Source of the DNA: Inquilinus sp052078665 | GTDB taxonomy: Bacteria; Pseudomonadota; Alphaproteobacteria; DSM-16000; Inquilinaceae | Assembly (NCBI RefSeq): GCF_052078665.1 | Contig: NZ_JBQJIK010000012.1 | Span: forward strand, 1 to 64,000 | Reading direction: 5' to 3' | Length of the DNA stretch: 64,000 nt | Shown: piece after piece, positions 44,849 to 53,589 of the stretch | Layout: each line of letters opens with the position of its first letter | How positions within the stretch are numbered: position 1 is the first letter of the stretch | The notes under the pieces: model-generated | What the model was told of the DNA's origin: nothing | The model's database searches: none | What the model saw: only the letters and a program-made list of their open reading frames with translations | Translations under genes and position numbers: made by a program

Positions 44849-45417
44849 GCGAAGCGACTGCCCCGGTGCCGGCGGTGTCGGTCGGCCGGCTCGACCGGTT
44901 CCGCAGCAGCGACCTGCACGATTTGTGCGACGCGGCCGAGCTCGCCATCCTCGAGGGCGGCGGTTTCGGCTGGGTCAAGCCGCCGCCGCGCGAGACCATG
45001 GAGCGCTATTGGGGCGGCGTGGTGGCGATGCCGGGCCGGCACCTGTTCGTCGGCCGGCTCGACGAGGTCATCGCCGGCGCCATCCAGCTGGTCGATCCGC
45101 CGGTGAACAACGAGGCGCAGGCCTTCGCCGCCGGCGTGTCCGGCATGTTCGTCGCCCCCTGGGCCCGCGGCCACGGCCTGGCGAGGATGCTGGCCGAGGC
45201 GGCGGAGACCGAGGCGCGGGCGCGAGGTTACGGCCTGCTGACGCTCGATGTGCGCGACACCCAGACCGCAGCGATCCGCCTGTTCGAGAGCTTGGGATTC
45301 GTCCGTTGGGCGACGAACCCGTATTATGCCCGCGTGAACGGCCGCCTGATCGGCGGCTGCTACTTCCACAAACCGCTGATCCCGCCGACCGAGGCGGGGC
45401 TGGACCCGACGCCATGA
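44845..45417 (+). CDS. GNAT family N-acetyltransferase embedded in the his operon
   Basis: A 190-residue acetyl-CoA-dependent acetyltransferase. The CoA-binding motif appears as MFVAPWARGHGLARMLAEAAETEA, with TQTAAIRLFESLGFVRWATNPYY as the C-terminal element. Substrate is unknown. It overlaps both hisH and hisA by four bases, so it is translated with them. It is not a histidine enzyme; GNATs in this position occur in some Rhodospirillales as I recall. Confidence 0.87.
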   Translation: MSEATAPVPAVSVGRLDRFRSSDLHDLCDAAELAILEGGGFGWVKPPPRETMERYWGGVVAMPGRHLFVGRLDEVIAGAIQLVDPPVNNEAQAFAAGVSGMFVAPWARGHGLARMLAEAAETEARARGYGLLTLDVRDTQTAAIRLFESLGFVRWATNPYYARVNGRLIGGCYFHKPLIPPTEAGLDPTP

Positions 45418-46157
45418 TCCTCTATCCGGCCATCGATCTGAAGGACGGCCACTGCGTCCGTCTCGTCCGCGGCGAGATGAGCGAAGCCACGGTCTTCAAC
45501 CTGGACCCCGCCGAGCAGGCCAAGGCCTTCGCCGAGCAGGGCTTCAGCTGGATCCATGTGGTCGACCTGAACGGCGCCATCGCCGGCCATCCGGTGAACG
45601 CCGAGGCGATCGGCGGCATCCTCACGGCCACCTCGCTGCCGGTGCAGCTCGGCGGCGGCATCCGCGACCTGGAGCGGATCGAGTTCTGGCTCGAGCGCGG
45701 CGTGGCCCGGGTGGTGCTGGGCACGGTCGCGGTGCGCGACCCGGACCTGGTGCGCGAGGCCTGCCGCCGCTGGCCCGGCCGGATCGCGGTCGGCATCGAC
45801 GCGCGGGAAGGCTTCGTGGCCATCGAGGGCTGGGTCAAGACCTCGACCGTCAAGGTGCTGGACCTGGCGCTGCGCTTCGAGGATTCCGGCGTCGCCGCGA
45901 TCATCTACACCGACATCAACCGCGACGGCGCGATGGGCGGGCTGAACGTCGAGGCCACGGCCGACCTGGCCTTCGCCCTGACCACGCCGGTGATCGCCTC
46001 GGGCGGCGCCTCCTCGCTCGACGACCTGCGCGTGATCAAGCGCGAGGAGCGGTCGGGCATCGCCGGGGTGATCTGCGGTCGCGCGCTCTACGACGGCCGG
46101 ATCGACCCGAAGCAGGCGCTGGCGATCCTGTCCGGTCCGGTGCCGGTGGAGGCCTGA
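45414..46157 (+). CDS. hisA: Phosphoribosylformimino-AICAR ribotide isomerase
   Basis: HisA isomerises ProFAR to PRFAR in histidine synthesis. The 247-residue TIM barrel has catalytic Asp8 in YPAIDLKDG and Asp in YTDINRDGAM, plus phosphate motifs LGGGIR and ASGGASS. It starts in an ATGA overlap with the acetyltransferase gene. Confidence 0.96.
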   Translation: MILYPAIDLKDGHCVRLVRGEMSEATVFNLDPAEQAKAFAEQGFSWIHVVDLNGAIAGHPVNAEAIGGILTATSLPVQLGGGIRDLERIEFWLERGVARVVLGTVAVRDPDLVREACRRWPGRIAVGIDAREGFVAIEGWVKTSTVKVLDLALRFEDSGVAAIIYTDINRDGAMGGLNVEATADLAFALTTPVIASGGASSLDDLRVIKREERSGIAGVICGRALYDGRIDPKQALAILSGPVPVEA

Positions 46158-46161
46158 CGCC

Positions 46162-46926
46162 ATGCTCAAGGTCCGGGTCATCCCCTGCCTCGACGTCAAG
46201 GACGGCCGGGTGGTCAAGGGCGTCAACTTCGAGAACCTGGTCGATGCCGGGGACCCGGTGGAGCAGGCCCGGCACTATGACCGCGAAGGCGCCGACGAGC
46301 TGGTCTATCTCGACATCGCCGCGACCCATGAGAACCGCGGCGTGCTGTTCGACGTGGTCCGCCGCACCGCCGAGCAGGTGTTCATGCCGCTGACCGTCGG
46401 CGGCGGCGTGCGCAGCGTCGACGATGTCCGGGCGCTGCTGCTGGCCGGGGCCGACAAGGTGTCGATCAACTCCGCCGCCGTGGCCCGGCCGGAGCTGGTG
46501 TCCGAAGCGGCGGTCAAGTTCGGCAGGCAATGCGTGGTGGTGGCGATCGATGCCAAGCAGGTGTCGCCCGGCAAATGGGAAATCTTCACCCATGGCGGCC
46601 GCAAGGGCACCGGCATCGACGCGGTCGACTGGGCCGACCGGATGTGTGCCGCGGGCGCCGGCGAGCTGCTGGTGACCTCGATGGATCGCGACGGCACCAA
46701 GGAGGGCTTCGACCTCGAACTGCTGCAGGCGATCCGCAAGGTGGTCGGCATCCCGATCATCGCCTCGGGCGGGGTCGGCACGCTGCAGCATCTCGCCGAC
46801 GGCGCGCTGTCCGGCGGCGCCACCGGCCTCCTCGCCGCCTCGATCTTCCATTTCGGCACCTATTCGATCGCCCAGGCCAAGCAGCACCTGGCCGCGGCCG
46901 GGCTGCCGGTGCGGATGGCGGCATGA
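46162..46926 (+). CDS. hisF: Imidazole glycerol phosphate synthase cyclase subunit
   Basis: HisF condenses PRFAR with ammonia to give imidazole glycerol phosphate and AICAR. It is 254 aa with Asp11 in IPCLDVKDGRVVKG and Asp in TSMDRDGTKEG, plus VGGGVR and ASGGVGTL for phosphate. It overlaps hisE by four bases. Confidence 0.97.
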   Translation: MLKVRVIPCLDVKDGRVVKGVNFENLVDAGDPVEQARHYDREGADELVYLDIAATHENRGVLFDVVRRTAEQVFMPLTVGGGVRSVDDVRALLLAGADKVSINSAAVARPELVSEAAVKFGRQCVVVAIDAKQVSPGKWEIFTHGGRKGTGIDAVDWADRMCAAGAGELLVTSMDRDGTKEGFDLELLQAIRKVVGIPIIASGGVGTLQHLADGALSGGATGLLAASIFHFGTYSIAQAKQHLAAAGLPVRMAA

Positions 46927-47255
46927 GCACGGTCGACGCCCGGGTGCTGGACCGGCTGGCCGCCGTGATCCGGTCGCGGCGCGGCGCCGATCCCGCCTCC
47001 AGCTACACTGCCAAGCTGTTCGCCCGCGGCCGGCCGAAGATCGCCCAGAAGCTGGGCGAGGAGGCGGTCGAGACGGTGATCGAGGCGATGCGCGGCGATG
47101 CCGACGCCATCGCCGCCGAAAGCGCCGACCTGCTCTACCATCTCCTGGTGCTGTGGGCCGATGCCGGGGTGGCGCCGGAGACGGTCTGGGCGGTGCTGGA
47201 GGCGCGGGAAGGCGTCAGCGGCATCGCCGAGAAGGCGGCGCGGCCGACGGAGTGA
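46923..47255 (+). CDS. hisE: Phosphoribosyl-ATP pyrophosphatase
   Basis: HisE removes pyrophosphate from phosphoribosyl-ATP, the second histidine step. The 110-residue product is a MazG-like helical enzyme; KLGEEAVETVIEA and SADLLYHLLVLWADAGV are the metal-binding helices. It is the last his gene here; hisI, hisG, hisD are outside the window. The 144-base gap after it holds a GCTGAAT/ATTCAGC hairpin (47337-47359) without a U-tract. Confidence 0.95.
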   Translation: MSTVDARVLDRLAAVIRSRRGADPASSYTAKLFARGRPKIAQKLGEEAVETVIEAMRGDADAIAAESADLLYHLLVLWADAGVAPETVWAVLEAREGVSGIAEKAARPTE

Positions 47256-47399
47256 CCGCGCCCGCCCGTGCGGGGGTGGCTGGCCGGGACCGCGACAACA
47301 CGTCGCCGCCAGCATGACAATCGTCGCTGGGTGGCGGCTGAATTTCGCCGCGATTCAGCAGCATGTGTCACATTCATCAGCGAAGACCGAGGACGACCG

Positions 47400-47771
47400 A
47401 TGGCCTATGATCCGAGCAACGTCTTCGCCCGCATCCTGCGCGGCGAGCTGCCGTGCAAGAAGGTCTATGAGGACGACCACGTCCTGGCCTTCCACGACAT
47501 CAGCCCGCGGGCGCCGGTGCATGTGCTGGTCATTCCCAAGGGCACCTATGTCTCGATGGACGATTTCTCGGAGCGCGCCGGCGACGCCGAGGTCGCAGCC
47601 CTGACCCGGGCGGTCGGCCGGATCGCCCGCGAGCTCGGCCTGGCCGCGCCCGGCTACCGCATCCTGTCGAACATCGGCGAAGACGGGCACCAGGAGGTAC
47701 CGCACCTGCACATCCACATCTTCGGCGGCCGGCCGCTCGGCCGCATGCTGGATCCCGCCATCGCCCCATGA
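47400..47771 (+). CDS. HIT domain protein (histidine triad nucleotide-binding)
   Basis: A 123-residue Hint-type nucleotide phosphoramidase. The triad is HLHIHIFGG (about 108-116), preceded by the family blocks NVFARILRGELPCKKVYEDDHVLAF and VLVIPKGTY. GAGGA lies six bases before the ATG. In alphas it is frequently next to hisE. Its stop overlaps the following cyclase gene (ATGA). Confidence 0.94.
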   Translation: MAYDPSNVFARILRGELPCKKVYEDDHVLAFHDISPRAPVHVLVIPKGTYVSMDDFSERAGDAEVAALTRAVGRIARELGLAAPGYRILSNIGEDGHQEVPHLHIHIFGGRPLGRMLDPAIAP

Positions 47772-49630
47772 CCCTGCCGGTCTCTGCCGAGGCGGAAGCG
47801 CCGGCCAGCCGTTCCGGCAGGCCGCGCCGACGCACCGTTACCCTGGCCCGGACGCTCGCGGTCGCCATCGGCGGCCTGGTGGCGATCGCGGTCGCGGCGG
47901 TGCTGGCGATCTACTGGACCACGGCGGCGCGCACCACCTTCGACCTGCTGACCAACCAGGCCGAGATCGGCGTGGCCTCGGTCGAGGCGCAGCTGCGCCA
48001 GCATCTCGAGCCGGTGTCGAACGAGCTCGGCAGCCTCGCTTTGCTGCTGCAGCAGGGGCGGCTCGACGCCGACAACATGGACCAGTTCTCGACCATGCTG
48101 ACCGGCGCGCTGGCGGCCTCGCCGCAGGTGCGCTCGATCGCCTATCTGACCGACGACCTGCGCATCCGCGGCGTCACCCACCAGCAGGACGGCAACTACG
48201 AGACGTTCGACGAGAAGAACGACGCCGAGGAGAGCCGCGCGGCGCTGGCCGAGGCGGCCGGCAAGGTCGACGCCTATTGGGGCGAGATCCTGTATCTGCG
48301 CGACGGGCCGCACGCGACGGTGATGAATCTGCGCCAGCCGGTGCGGCGCGACGGCCGGCTGGTCGGCGTGCTGTTCGCGGTGGTCACGGTGCAGGACCTG
48401 TCGAAGTTCCTGGCGCGGGTGTCCAGCGACCCGTCGCAGGTGCCCTTCATCCTCTATGGCGAAGACCGGGTGCTGGCCCATCCGCGCATGGCCACCGACC
48501 CGCCGCCGGCCTCGGTGGAGGAGCCGCTGCCGCGGCTCGACCAGGTCGGCGACGACTTGCTCGCGGCGCTGTGGACCAAGGGCTCCCCGGTCACCGTGCG
48601 CAACCCGCGGGTGCGGATCCGCGAGGTCCAGATCGGCGACCAGGACGAGCTCTTCCTGTACCGCACCATCTACGGCTTCGGCCCGACCCAGCTGATCCTC
48701 GGCATCCATGTGCCGGGCGACGCGGTCGGCGCCGAGGTCTGGCGGGTGATCCGCGCCGGCCTGGCCGGCCTGGCGGTGATGGTGCTGGCGATCATCGTCG
48801 GCGTCTTCGTCGGCCGTATGATCGCCCGCCCGGTGCGCGCCTTCTCCGACCAGGCGCGGGCGGTGGGGACGCTGGAGTTCAGCCAGCTCAAGCCGCTGCC
48901 CGGCAGCGTGTTCAAGGAGCTGAACGAGGGCGCCCAGGCCTTCAACACCATGCTGGTGGGGCTGCGCTGGCTCGAGACCTATGTGCCGAAAAGCCTGGTC
49001 CGCCGCCTGATCACCAAGGGCGACGGCGAGGGCGTGGTCTCGATCGAGCGCATCCTGACGGTGATGTTCACTGACATCGCCAATTTCAGCGGCGCGGCGG
49101 AGCGGCTGCCGGCGGCGCGGATCGCGGCCTATCTGAACGAGCATTTCGCCATGCTGGCGGGCTGCGTCGAGGCCGAATCCGGCACCATCGACAAGTTCAT
49201 CGGCGACTGCCTGATGGCGTTCTGGGGCGCGCCGGAGAAGATGAAGGACCATGCGCCGCGGGCCGCCCGCGCGGCGCTGGCCATCGCCGCGGTGATGCAG
49301 GCCGAGAACGACCGCCGCGCCGCCATCGGCCGGCCGCGGCTGCGGCTGCGCATCGGGTTGCACAGCGGCCCGGTGGTGGTCGGCAACATCGGCGCGCCGG
49401 GGCGCACCAACTACACCATCGTCGGCGACACGGTGAACATCGGCAACCGGCTGGAGCAGCTGGGCAAGGTGCTGTCGGGCGACGAGGACACGACGATCCT
49501 GATCAGCGCCGAGACCGCGGCGCTGCTGGGCCCGGAATTCGAGATGAAGAGCCTGGGCCCGCGCCGCGTCCGCGGCCGCAACGGCGAGGTCGAGATCTTC
49601 CGGCTGGTCGGCATCAAGCCGACGGCCTGA
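47768..49630 (+). CDS. Membrane adenylate/guanylate cyclase with sensory domain
   Basis: A 620-residue class III cyclase. Membrane helices at about 27-50 and 325-350 flank an extracytoplasmic cache-like sensor domain (about 50-320); a HAMP-like segment (GRMIARPVRAFSDQARAVG) leads to the cyclase domain from about 420. Metal residues are Asp436 (VMFTDIANFSG) and Asp480 (DKFIGDCLMAFWGAP); TNYTIVGDTVNIGNRLE holds substrate residues. Choice between ATP and GTP cannot be made by eye. It overlaps the HIT gene by four bases and is the distal gene of the his transcript. Confidence 0.92.
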   Translation: MTLPVSAEAEAPASRSGRPRRRTVTLARTLAVAIGGLVAIAVAAVLAIYWTTAARTTFDLLTNQAEIGVASVEAQLRQHLEPVSNELGSLALLLQQGRLDADNMDQFSTMLTGALAASPQVRSIAYLTDDLRIRGVTHQQDGNYETFDEKNDAEESRAALAEAAGKVDAYWGEILYLRDGPHATVMNLRQPVRRDGRLVGVLFAVVTVQDLSKFLARVSSDPSQVPFILYGEDRVLAHPRMATDPPPASVEEPLPRLDQVGDDLLAALWTKGSPVTVRNPRVRIREVQIGDQDELFLYRTIYGFGPTQLILGIHVPGDAVGAEVWRVIRAGLAGLAVMVLAIIVGVFVGRMIARPVRAFSDQARAVGTLEFSQLKPLPGSVFKELNEGAQAFNTMLVGLRWLETYVPKSLVRRLITKGDGEGVVSIERILTVMFTDIANFSGAAERLPAARIAAYLNEHFAMLAGCVEAESGTIDKFIGDCLMAFWGAPEKMKDHAPRAARAALAIAAVMQAENDRRAAIGRPRLRLRIGLHSGPVVVGNIGAPGRTNYTIVGDTVNIGNRLEQLGKVLSGDEDTTILISAETAALLGPEFEMKSLGPRRVRGRNGEVEIFRLVGIKPTA

Positions 49631-49705
49631 GGCGCCCCGCTTCGCACCGCAATTCCGCCACCTTGGTCCCTCTGAATCGGCTCCAGCCAGGGAGGGGGAC
49701 CAGCC

Positions 49706-51664
49706 ATGTCATCCGATCGCGATCTGGGAATGGGCCGGCCGATCAGCCGGCGTGACTTTCTTGACGGTGTCGCCCTGACGGTGGGCGCGGCGGCGCTGGG
49801 CGGGCCTCTGTCCCGCAGCGCCTTCGCCGGGCCGGCCGCCGCCTATCCGCCGAAGCTGACCGGCCTGCGCGGCCATCACGAAGGCTCGTACAGCGTCATG
49901 CACTCGGTGCGCGACGGCACCTTCTGGGAGAAGGCGGGGGCGCCGGAGGCGACCGGCGAGCGCTACGCCCTGGTGGTGGTCGGCGGCGGCATCTCCGGCT
50001 TGGCGGCGGCGGTACAGTACCGCAAGCAGGCCGGGGCGGGCGCCCGCATCCTGGTGCTCGAGAACCACGATGATTTCGGCGGGCATGCCAAGCGCAACGA
50101 ATTCACCGGCGCCGGCGGCCGCATGATCCTCGGCTATGGCGGGTCGCAGTCGCTGCAGACGCCCAGCTATTTCAGCCCGGCGGTGAACGCGCTGCTGGCC
50201 GATGTCGGGGTCGAGCCGAAGCGGTTCGAACAGTATTACGACCAAGGCTGGGCCGAGACGCGCGGCCTCGGCCGCGCCGTGTTCTTCCCGAAGGAGGTCT
50301 TCGGCGCCGACGCGCTGGTCAAGGAGGCCGATGCCGCCGCCGACTGGGTGCCGCAGTCGCCGCTGACCGACAGGGCCAAGCAGGACCTGATCGCCCTGAT
50401 CGATTCGCCGGCCGACTACCTGCCCGGCCTGTCGCGGGCGGAGAAGCTGGACCGGCTGTCGAAGACCACCTACGCCCAGTTCCTGACCGATCTGGTGAAG
50501 GCCGATCCGCAGCTGGTCGCGTATTTCCAGAGCTCGACCGAAGGCTATTTCGGCGTCGGCATCGACGGCACCACCTGCCTGGACGCCTGGGCCAACGGCA
50601 ATCCCGGCTTCGACGGCATGGATCTGGGCGACGAGGTCTACCCGACCATGAGCCCCAGCGGCCGCCTGGCCCGCACCGACCCGGACGAGTACATCTACCA
50701 TTTCCCCGACGGCAATGCCGGCATCGCCCGGGCGCTGGTGCGGTCGCTGATCCCGGCCGCCATGCCCGGCAGCACCATGGAGGACCTGGTCCTCGCCCAG
50801 GCCGATTACGGCAGGCTGGATGTCGACGGCCAGCCGGTGCGGATCCGGCTGGGCTCCACTGTGGTCCGGGTGAAGCACCAGGGCGACCCGGCCTCGGCGA
50901 AGGCGGTCGACGTGGCCTATGTGCAGGACGGCAAGCTGCGCACGGTCCAGGCCGGCCATGTGGTGCTGGCCTGCTGGCACCGGGTGATCCCGTTCCTGAC
51001 CGACGAGCTGCCGGCGGCGCAGGTCGAGGCGCTGCGCGACCAGCAGAAGGTGCCGCTGATCTACACCAACGTGCTGATCCGCAACTGGACCGCCTTCGCG
51101 AAGCTCGGCATCGAAGGCTTCGAGTCGCCGGGCCATTTCTGGTCGGGGGCGGAGATCGACTTCCCGGTCAGCATGGGCGGCTACGGCTTCGCCGACACGC
51201 CGGAGGACCCGGTGCTGCTGCATCTCAGCAAGGTGCCGCTGCAGCCCGGCCTGTCGTCGCGCGAGCAGTCGCTGGCCGGCCGCATCCAGCTGACCCAGCT
51301 GACCTTCGAGGACATGGAGCGCGAGATCCGCGACCTGCTGGGCCGGGCCCTGTCGGGCGGCGGCTTCGATCCGGCGCGCGACATCGAGGCGATCACCGCG
51401 AACCGCTGGTCGCACGGCTACGCCTATGAATACATGCGGCCCTGGGACGCCTTCTGGCCGGACGGTCCGCTGCCGATCGTGGCGGCCCGCAAGCCCTGGG
51501 GCCAGATCGCGATCGCCAATGCCGATTCCGGCGCCTATGCCTATGTCCACTCGGCGATCGACCAGGCCACAAGGGCGGTGCGCGAGCTGCTGGGCACGCC
51601 CGACGGCGCCCCGGCCTTCGCCGACTTCCCCGGCCCGCCGCGCGACCAGCTCGGGCTGCTGTAG
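49706..51664 (+). CDS. Tat-exported FAD-dependent oxidoreductase, spermidine dehydrogenase-like
   Basis: A 652-residue flavoprotein. The twin-arginine signal is ISRRDFLDGVALTVGAAAL. The FAD site is YALVVVGGGISGLAAAVQYR followed by the Glu loop ILVLENHDDFGGHAKRNEF. GYGGSQSLQTPSYFS and the overall block order resemble the Pseudomonas spermidine dehydrogenase SpdH, which cleaves spermidine to diaminopropane and aminobutyraldehyde. Substrate specificity is inferred, not shown. GGAGGGGG lies 8 bases before the ATG; it stands alone, and its stop is one base from the convergent EamA gene. Confidence 0.85.
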   Translation: MSSDRDLGMGRPISRRDFLDGVALTVGAAALGGPLSRSAFAGPAAAYPPKLTGLRGHHEGSYSVMHSVRDGTFWEKAGAPEATGERYALVVVGGGISGLAAAVQYRKQAGAGARILVLENHDDFGGHAKRNEFTGAGGRMILGYGGSQSLQTPSYFSPAVNALLADVGVEPKRFEQYYDQGWAETRGLGRAVFFPKEVFGADALVKEADAAADWVPQSPLTDRAKQDLIALIDSPADYLPGLSRAEKLDRLSKTTYAQFLTDLVKADPQLVAYFQSSTEGYFGVGIDGTTCLDAWANGNPGFDGMDLGDEVYPTMSPSGRLARTDPDEYIYHFPDGNAGIARALVRSLIPAAMPGSTMEDLVLAQADYGRLDVDGQPVRIRLGSTVVRVKHQGDPASAKAVDVAYVQDGKLRTVQAGHVVLACWHRVIPFLTDELPAAQVEALRDQQKVPLIYTNVLIRNWTAFAKLGIEGFESPGHFWSGAEIDFPVSMGGYGFADTPEDPVLLHLSKVPLQPGLSSREQSLAGRIQLTQLTFEDMEREIRDLLGRALSGGGFDPARDIEAITANRWSHGYAYEYMRPWDAFWPDGPLPIVAARKPWGQIAIANADSGAYAYVHSAIDQATRAVRELLGTPDGAPAFADFPGPPRDQLGLL

Positions 51665-51665
51665 G

Positions 51666-52595
51666 CTAGGAGGGCTGGCGTGGCGCCGTGGGTTCGGCCG
51701 ACGATGCCGCCCGCGGCGCCCTCCTCCCGCGGGTGTTGACCAGGACCACCCCGGCGATGGCGACCGCGCCGCCCAGCAGCGTCTGCGGCCCCGGCGTCTC
51801 GCCCAGCAGCGGCACGGCGATGGCGGTGGCGACCGGCGGCACGAGGTACAGGAAGTTCGTCGCCCGCGCCGCGCCGAAATGGCCCAGCGCATAGGTCCAG
51901 GTGGCGTAGCCGATGGCGGCCGGCAGCACGCCGAGCCCGATCACCGTGGCGATGGTCGTCGCGCCGGCCCGCGGCAGCTCGCCCGCCGCCTCCGGCAGCC
52001 AGGGCGACAGCCACAGCGCGCCGGCCAGCAGCGTCCAGGCGGTACAGGCCAGGGCACCGTATCGCGCCACCAGCGGCTTCTGCAGCACGACGTAGCAGGC
52101 CATGCACAGCGCCGACCCCAGCACCAGGCTGGCGCCGGCGCCGAAGGCCAGGCCGCCCGGCTGGGCCGAGGCGATCAGGGCGATGCCGGCGAAGCTGACC
52201 AGCGTGCCGGCCCAGCCGCGGGCGCCGAAGCGCTCCCCCAGCACCAGCCGGGCCAGCAGCGCGGTCAGGATCGGCGCGGTGTTGACGATGAAGCTGGCGG
52301 CCCCGGCCGCGACGCTGCGCTGCCCGCTGTTCAGCAGGATGTTGTAGGCGGCGATGCCGATCAGCCCGCACAGGGCGAAGCGCAGCAGGTCGGGCAGGGC
52401 CGGCCGCGCCGGTCGGCGCCAGGCCAGCCAGGCCAGCACCAGCACCGCCGCCACGGCAAAGCGGGCGGCGGCCAGCGGCACCGGCTGCAGCTCGCGCAGC
52501 GCCAGGCGGATCGCCGGGAAGGCCGCGGCCCAGGACAGGATGGTGACGGCCACGGCGGCATAGGCCCGGCGGGCCTGGGGGGCGCGGCTGGACAC
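51666..52595 (-). CDS. EamA/DMT family transporter
   Basis: A 309-residue inner-membrane protein of ten helices, made of two EamA repeats (AVTILSWAAAFPAIRLALREL in the first; AGATTIATVIGLGVLPAAIG in the second). Members export amino acids and metabolites. GTG 52595 is chosen because GAGG lies eight bases before it; an ATG at 52691 is in the frame but would add 32 unlikely polar residues and cover the divergent promoter. Divergent from the LysR gene, which may regulate it. Confidence 0.88.
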   Translation of the reverse strand: MSSRAPQARRAYAAVAVTILSWAAAFPAIRLALRELQPVPLAAARFAVAAVLVLAWLAWRRPARPALPDLLRFALCGLIGIAAYNILLNSGQRSVAAGAASFIVNTAPILTALLARLVLGERFGARGWAGTLVSFAGIALIASAQPGGLAFGAGASLVLGSALCMACYVVLQKPLVARYGALACTAWTLLAGALWLSPWLPEAAGELPRAGATTIATVIGLGVLPAAIGYATWTYALGHFGAARATNFLYLVPPVATAIAVPLLGETPGPQTLLGGAVAIAGVVLVNTRGRRAPRAASSAEPTAPRQPS

Positions 52596-52682
52596 GGATG
52601 CACCTCGGGTCGACTCAGGGCCACCGTTCTCGCACCGGCCGTGCTGTTGACATACGGCACCGATCGAGCGCGAGCTGTGTGC

Positions 52683-53588
52683 ATGGATCACAGCTCGACG
52701 TCCGAACGCTTATTGGCCGGACGGCCGCCGCTCGACAGCCTCGACACCGTCTGCGTCGTCGCCCGTCACGATTCCTTCAGTGCGGCCGCCGAGGCGCTCG
52801 GGCTGACCCATGGCGCGGTCAGCCGGCGCGTCGCCGCGGTCGAGGCATGGCTCGGCACCGCCCTGTTCGAGCGCCACGGCCGCGGCGTGCGCCTGACCCC
52901 GGACGGGCAGCGCTTCGTCTCGCGGGTCGAGGCGGCGTTCCGTCTGATCGACGAGGCCGCGGTGCGCTGGCGCCGCCGGCGCGGGCCGGAGGTGGTGCGG
53001 ATCAGCGTGGTGCCGGGCTTCGCCAAGCTCTGGCTGTTCGAGCGGCTGGCGGCGCTGGAGCAGGGCGATCCGGCGCTGCGGGTCGAGATCGCGGTCGAGG
53101 GCCGCAACGCCGATGTCGAAGGCGGCGAGGTCGACCTGGCGGTGCGCTATGGCGCGGGTAGCTGGCCCGGAACCCAGGCCGTCCGCCTGCTGCCGGAGCG
53201 GCTGTATCCGGTGGCACACCCCGATCTGGCGCGGCGGCTCGGCCTGTCGCCGGACGGGATGCTGCGGGCGCCGCTGCTGCATGATTCCGATCTGACCGGC
53301 TGGCGCGCCTGGTTCGGATCCTGTGGGATCACGCTGAAGCCGCGGCCGCAGGACCGGCGTTTCGAGGACTACACGCTGGTCCTGGCGGCGGCGGAGGCCG
53401 GCCTCGGCATCGCCCTGGCCCGGGCGCCGTTCTCCGACCGTGCGGTCCGGGCGGCCGGCCTGGCGCGGCTGGGCGAGCACGCGGTGCCGAGCCCCCTCAC
53501 CTACCATCTGGTCACTCGCACCGGCGGCAGCCGGCCAGCCGTCGCCGCGCTGGCCGCGCGGATGTTGGAGTTCGCTGCTTCCTCGTAG
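52683..53588 (+). CDS. LysR family transcriptional regulator
   Basis: A 301-residue regulator. The HTH region is LDTVCVVARHDSFSAAAEALGLTHGAVSRRVAAVEAWLG (core EALGLTHGAVSRRVAAVE), then an effector domain similar to the GcvA/AmpR group (VRISVVPGFAKLWLFERL, DLAVRYGAGSWPG). A TTGACA at 52647-52652 lies between it and the divergent EamA gene. Divergent pairing with a DMT exporter is a common LysR arrangement; its signal is unknown. Confidence 0.88.
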   Translation: MDHSSTSERLLAGRPPLDSLDTVCVVARHDSFSAAAEALGLTHGAVSRRVAAVEAWLGTALFERHGRGVRLTPDGQRFVSRVEAAFRLIDEAAVRWRRRRGPEVVRISVVPGFAKLWLFERLAALEQGDPALRVEIAVEGRNADVEGGEVDLAVRYGAGSWPGTQAVRLLPERLYPVAHPDLARRLGLSPDGMLRAPLLHDSDLTGWRAWFGSCGITLKPRPQDRRFEDYTLVLAAAEAGLGIALARAPFSDRAVRAAGLARLGEHAVPSPLTYHLVTRTGGSRPAVAALAARMLEFAASS

Positions 53589-53589
53589 G

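Noticed and set aside
51426..52682. Plus-strand frame running from the FAD gene into the LysR gene
   Set aside because: Upstream of 52683 it is the antisense reading of the EamA gene and has no domain; only the LysR part is real.
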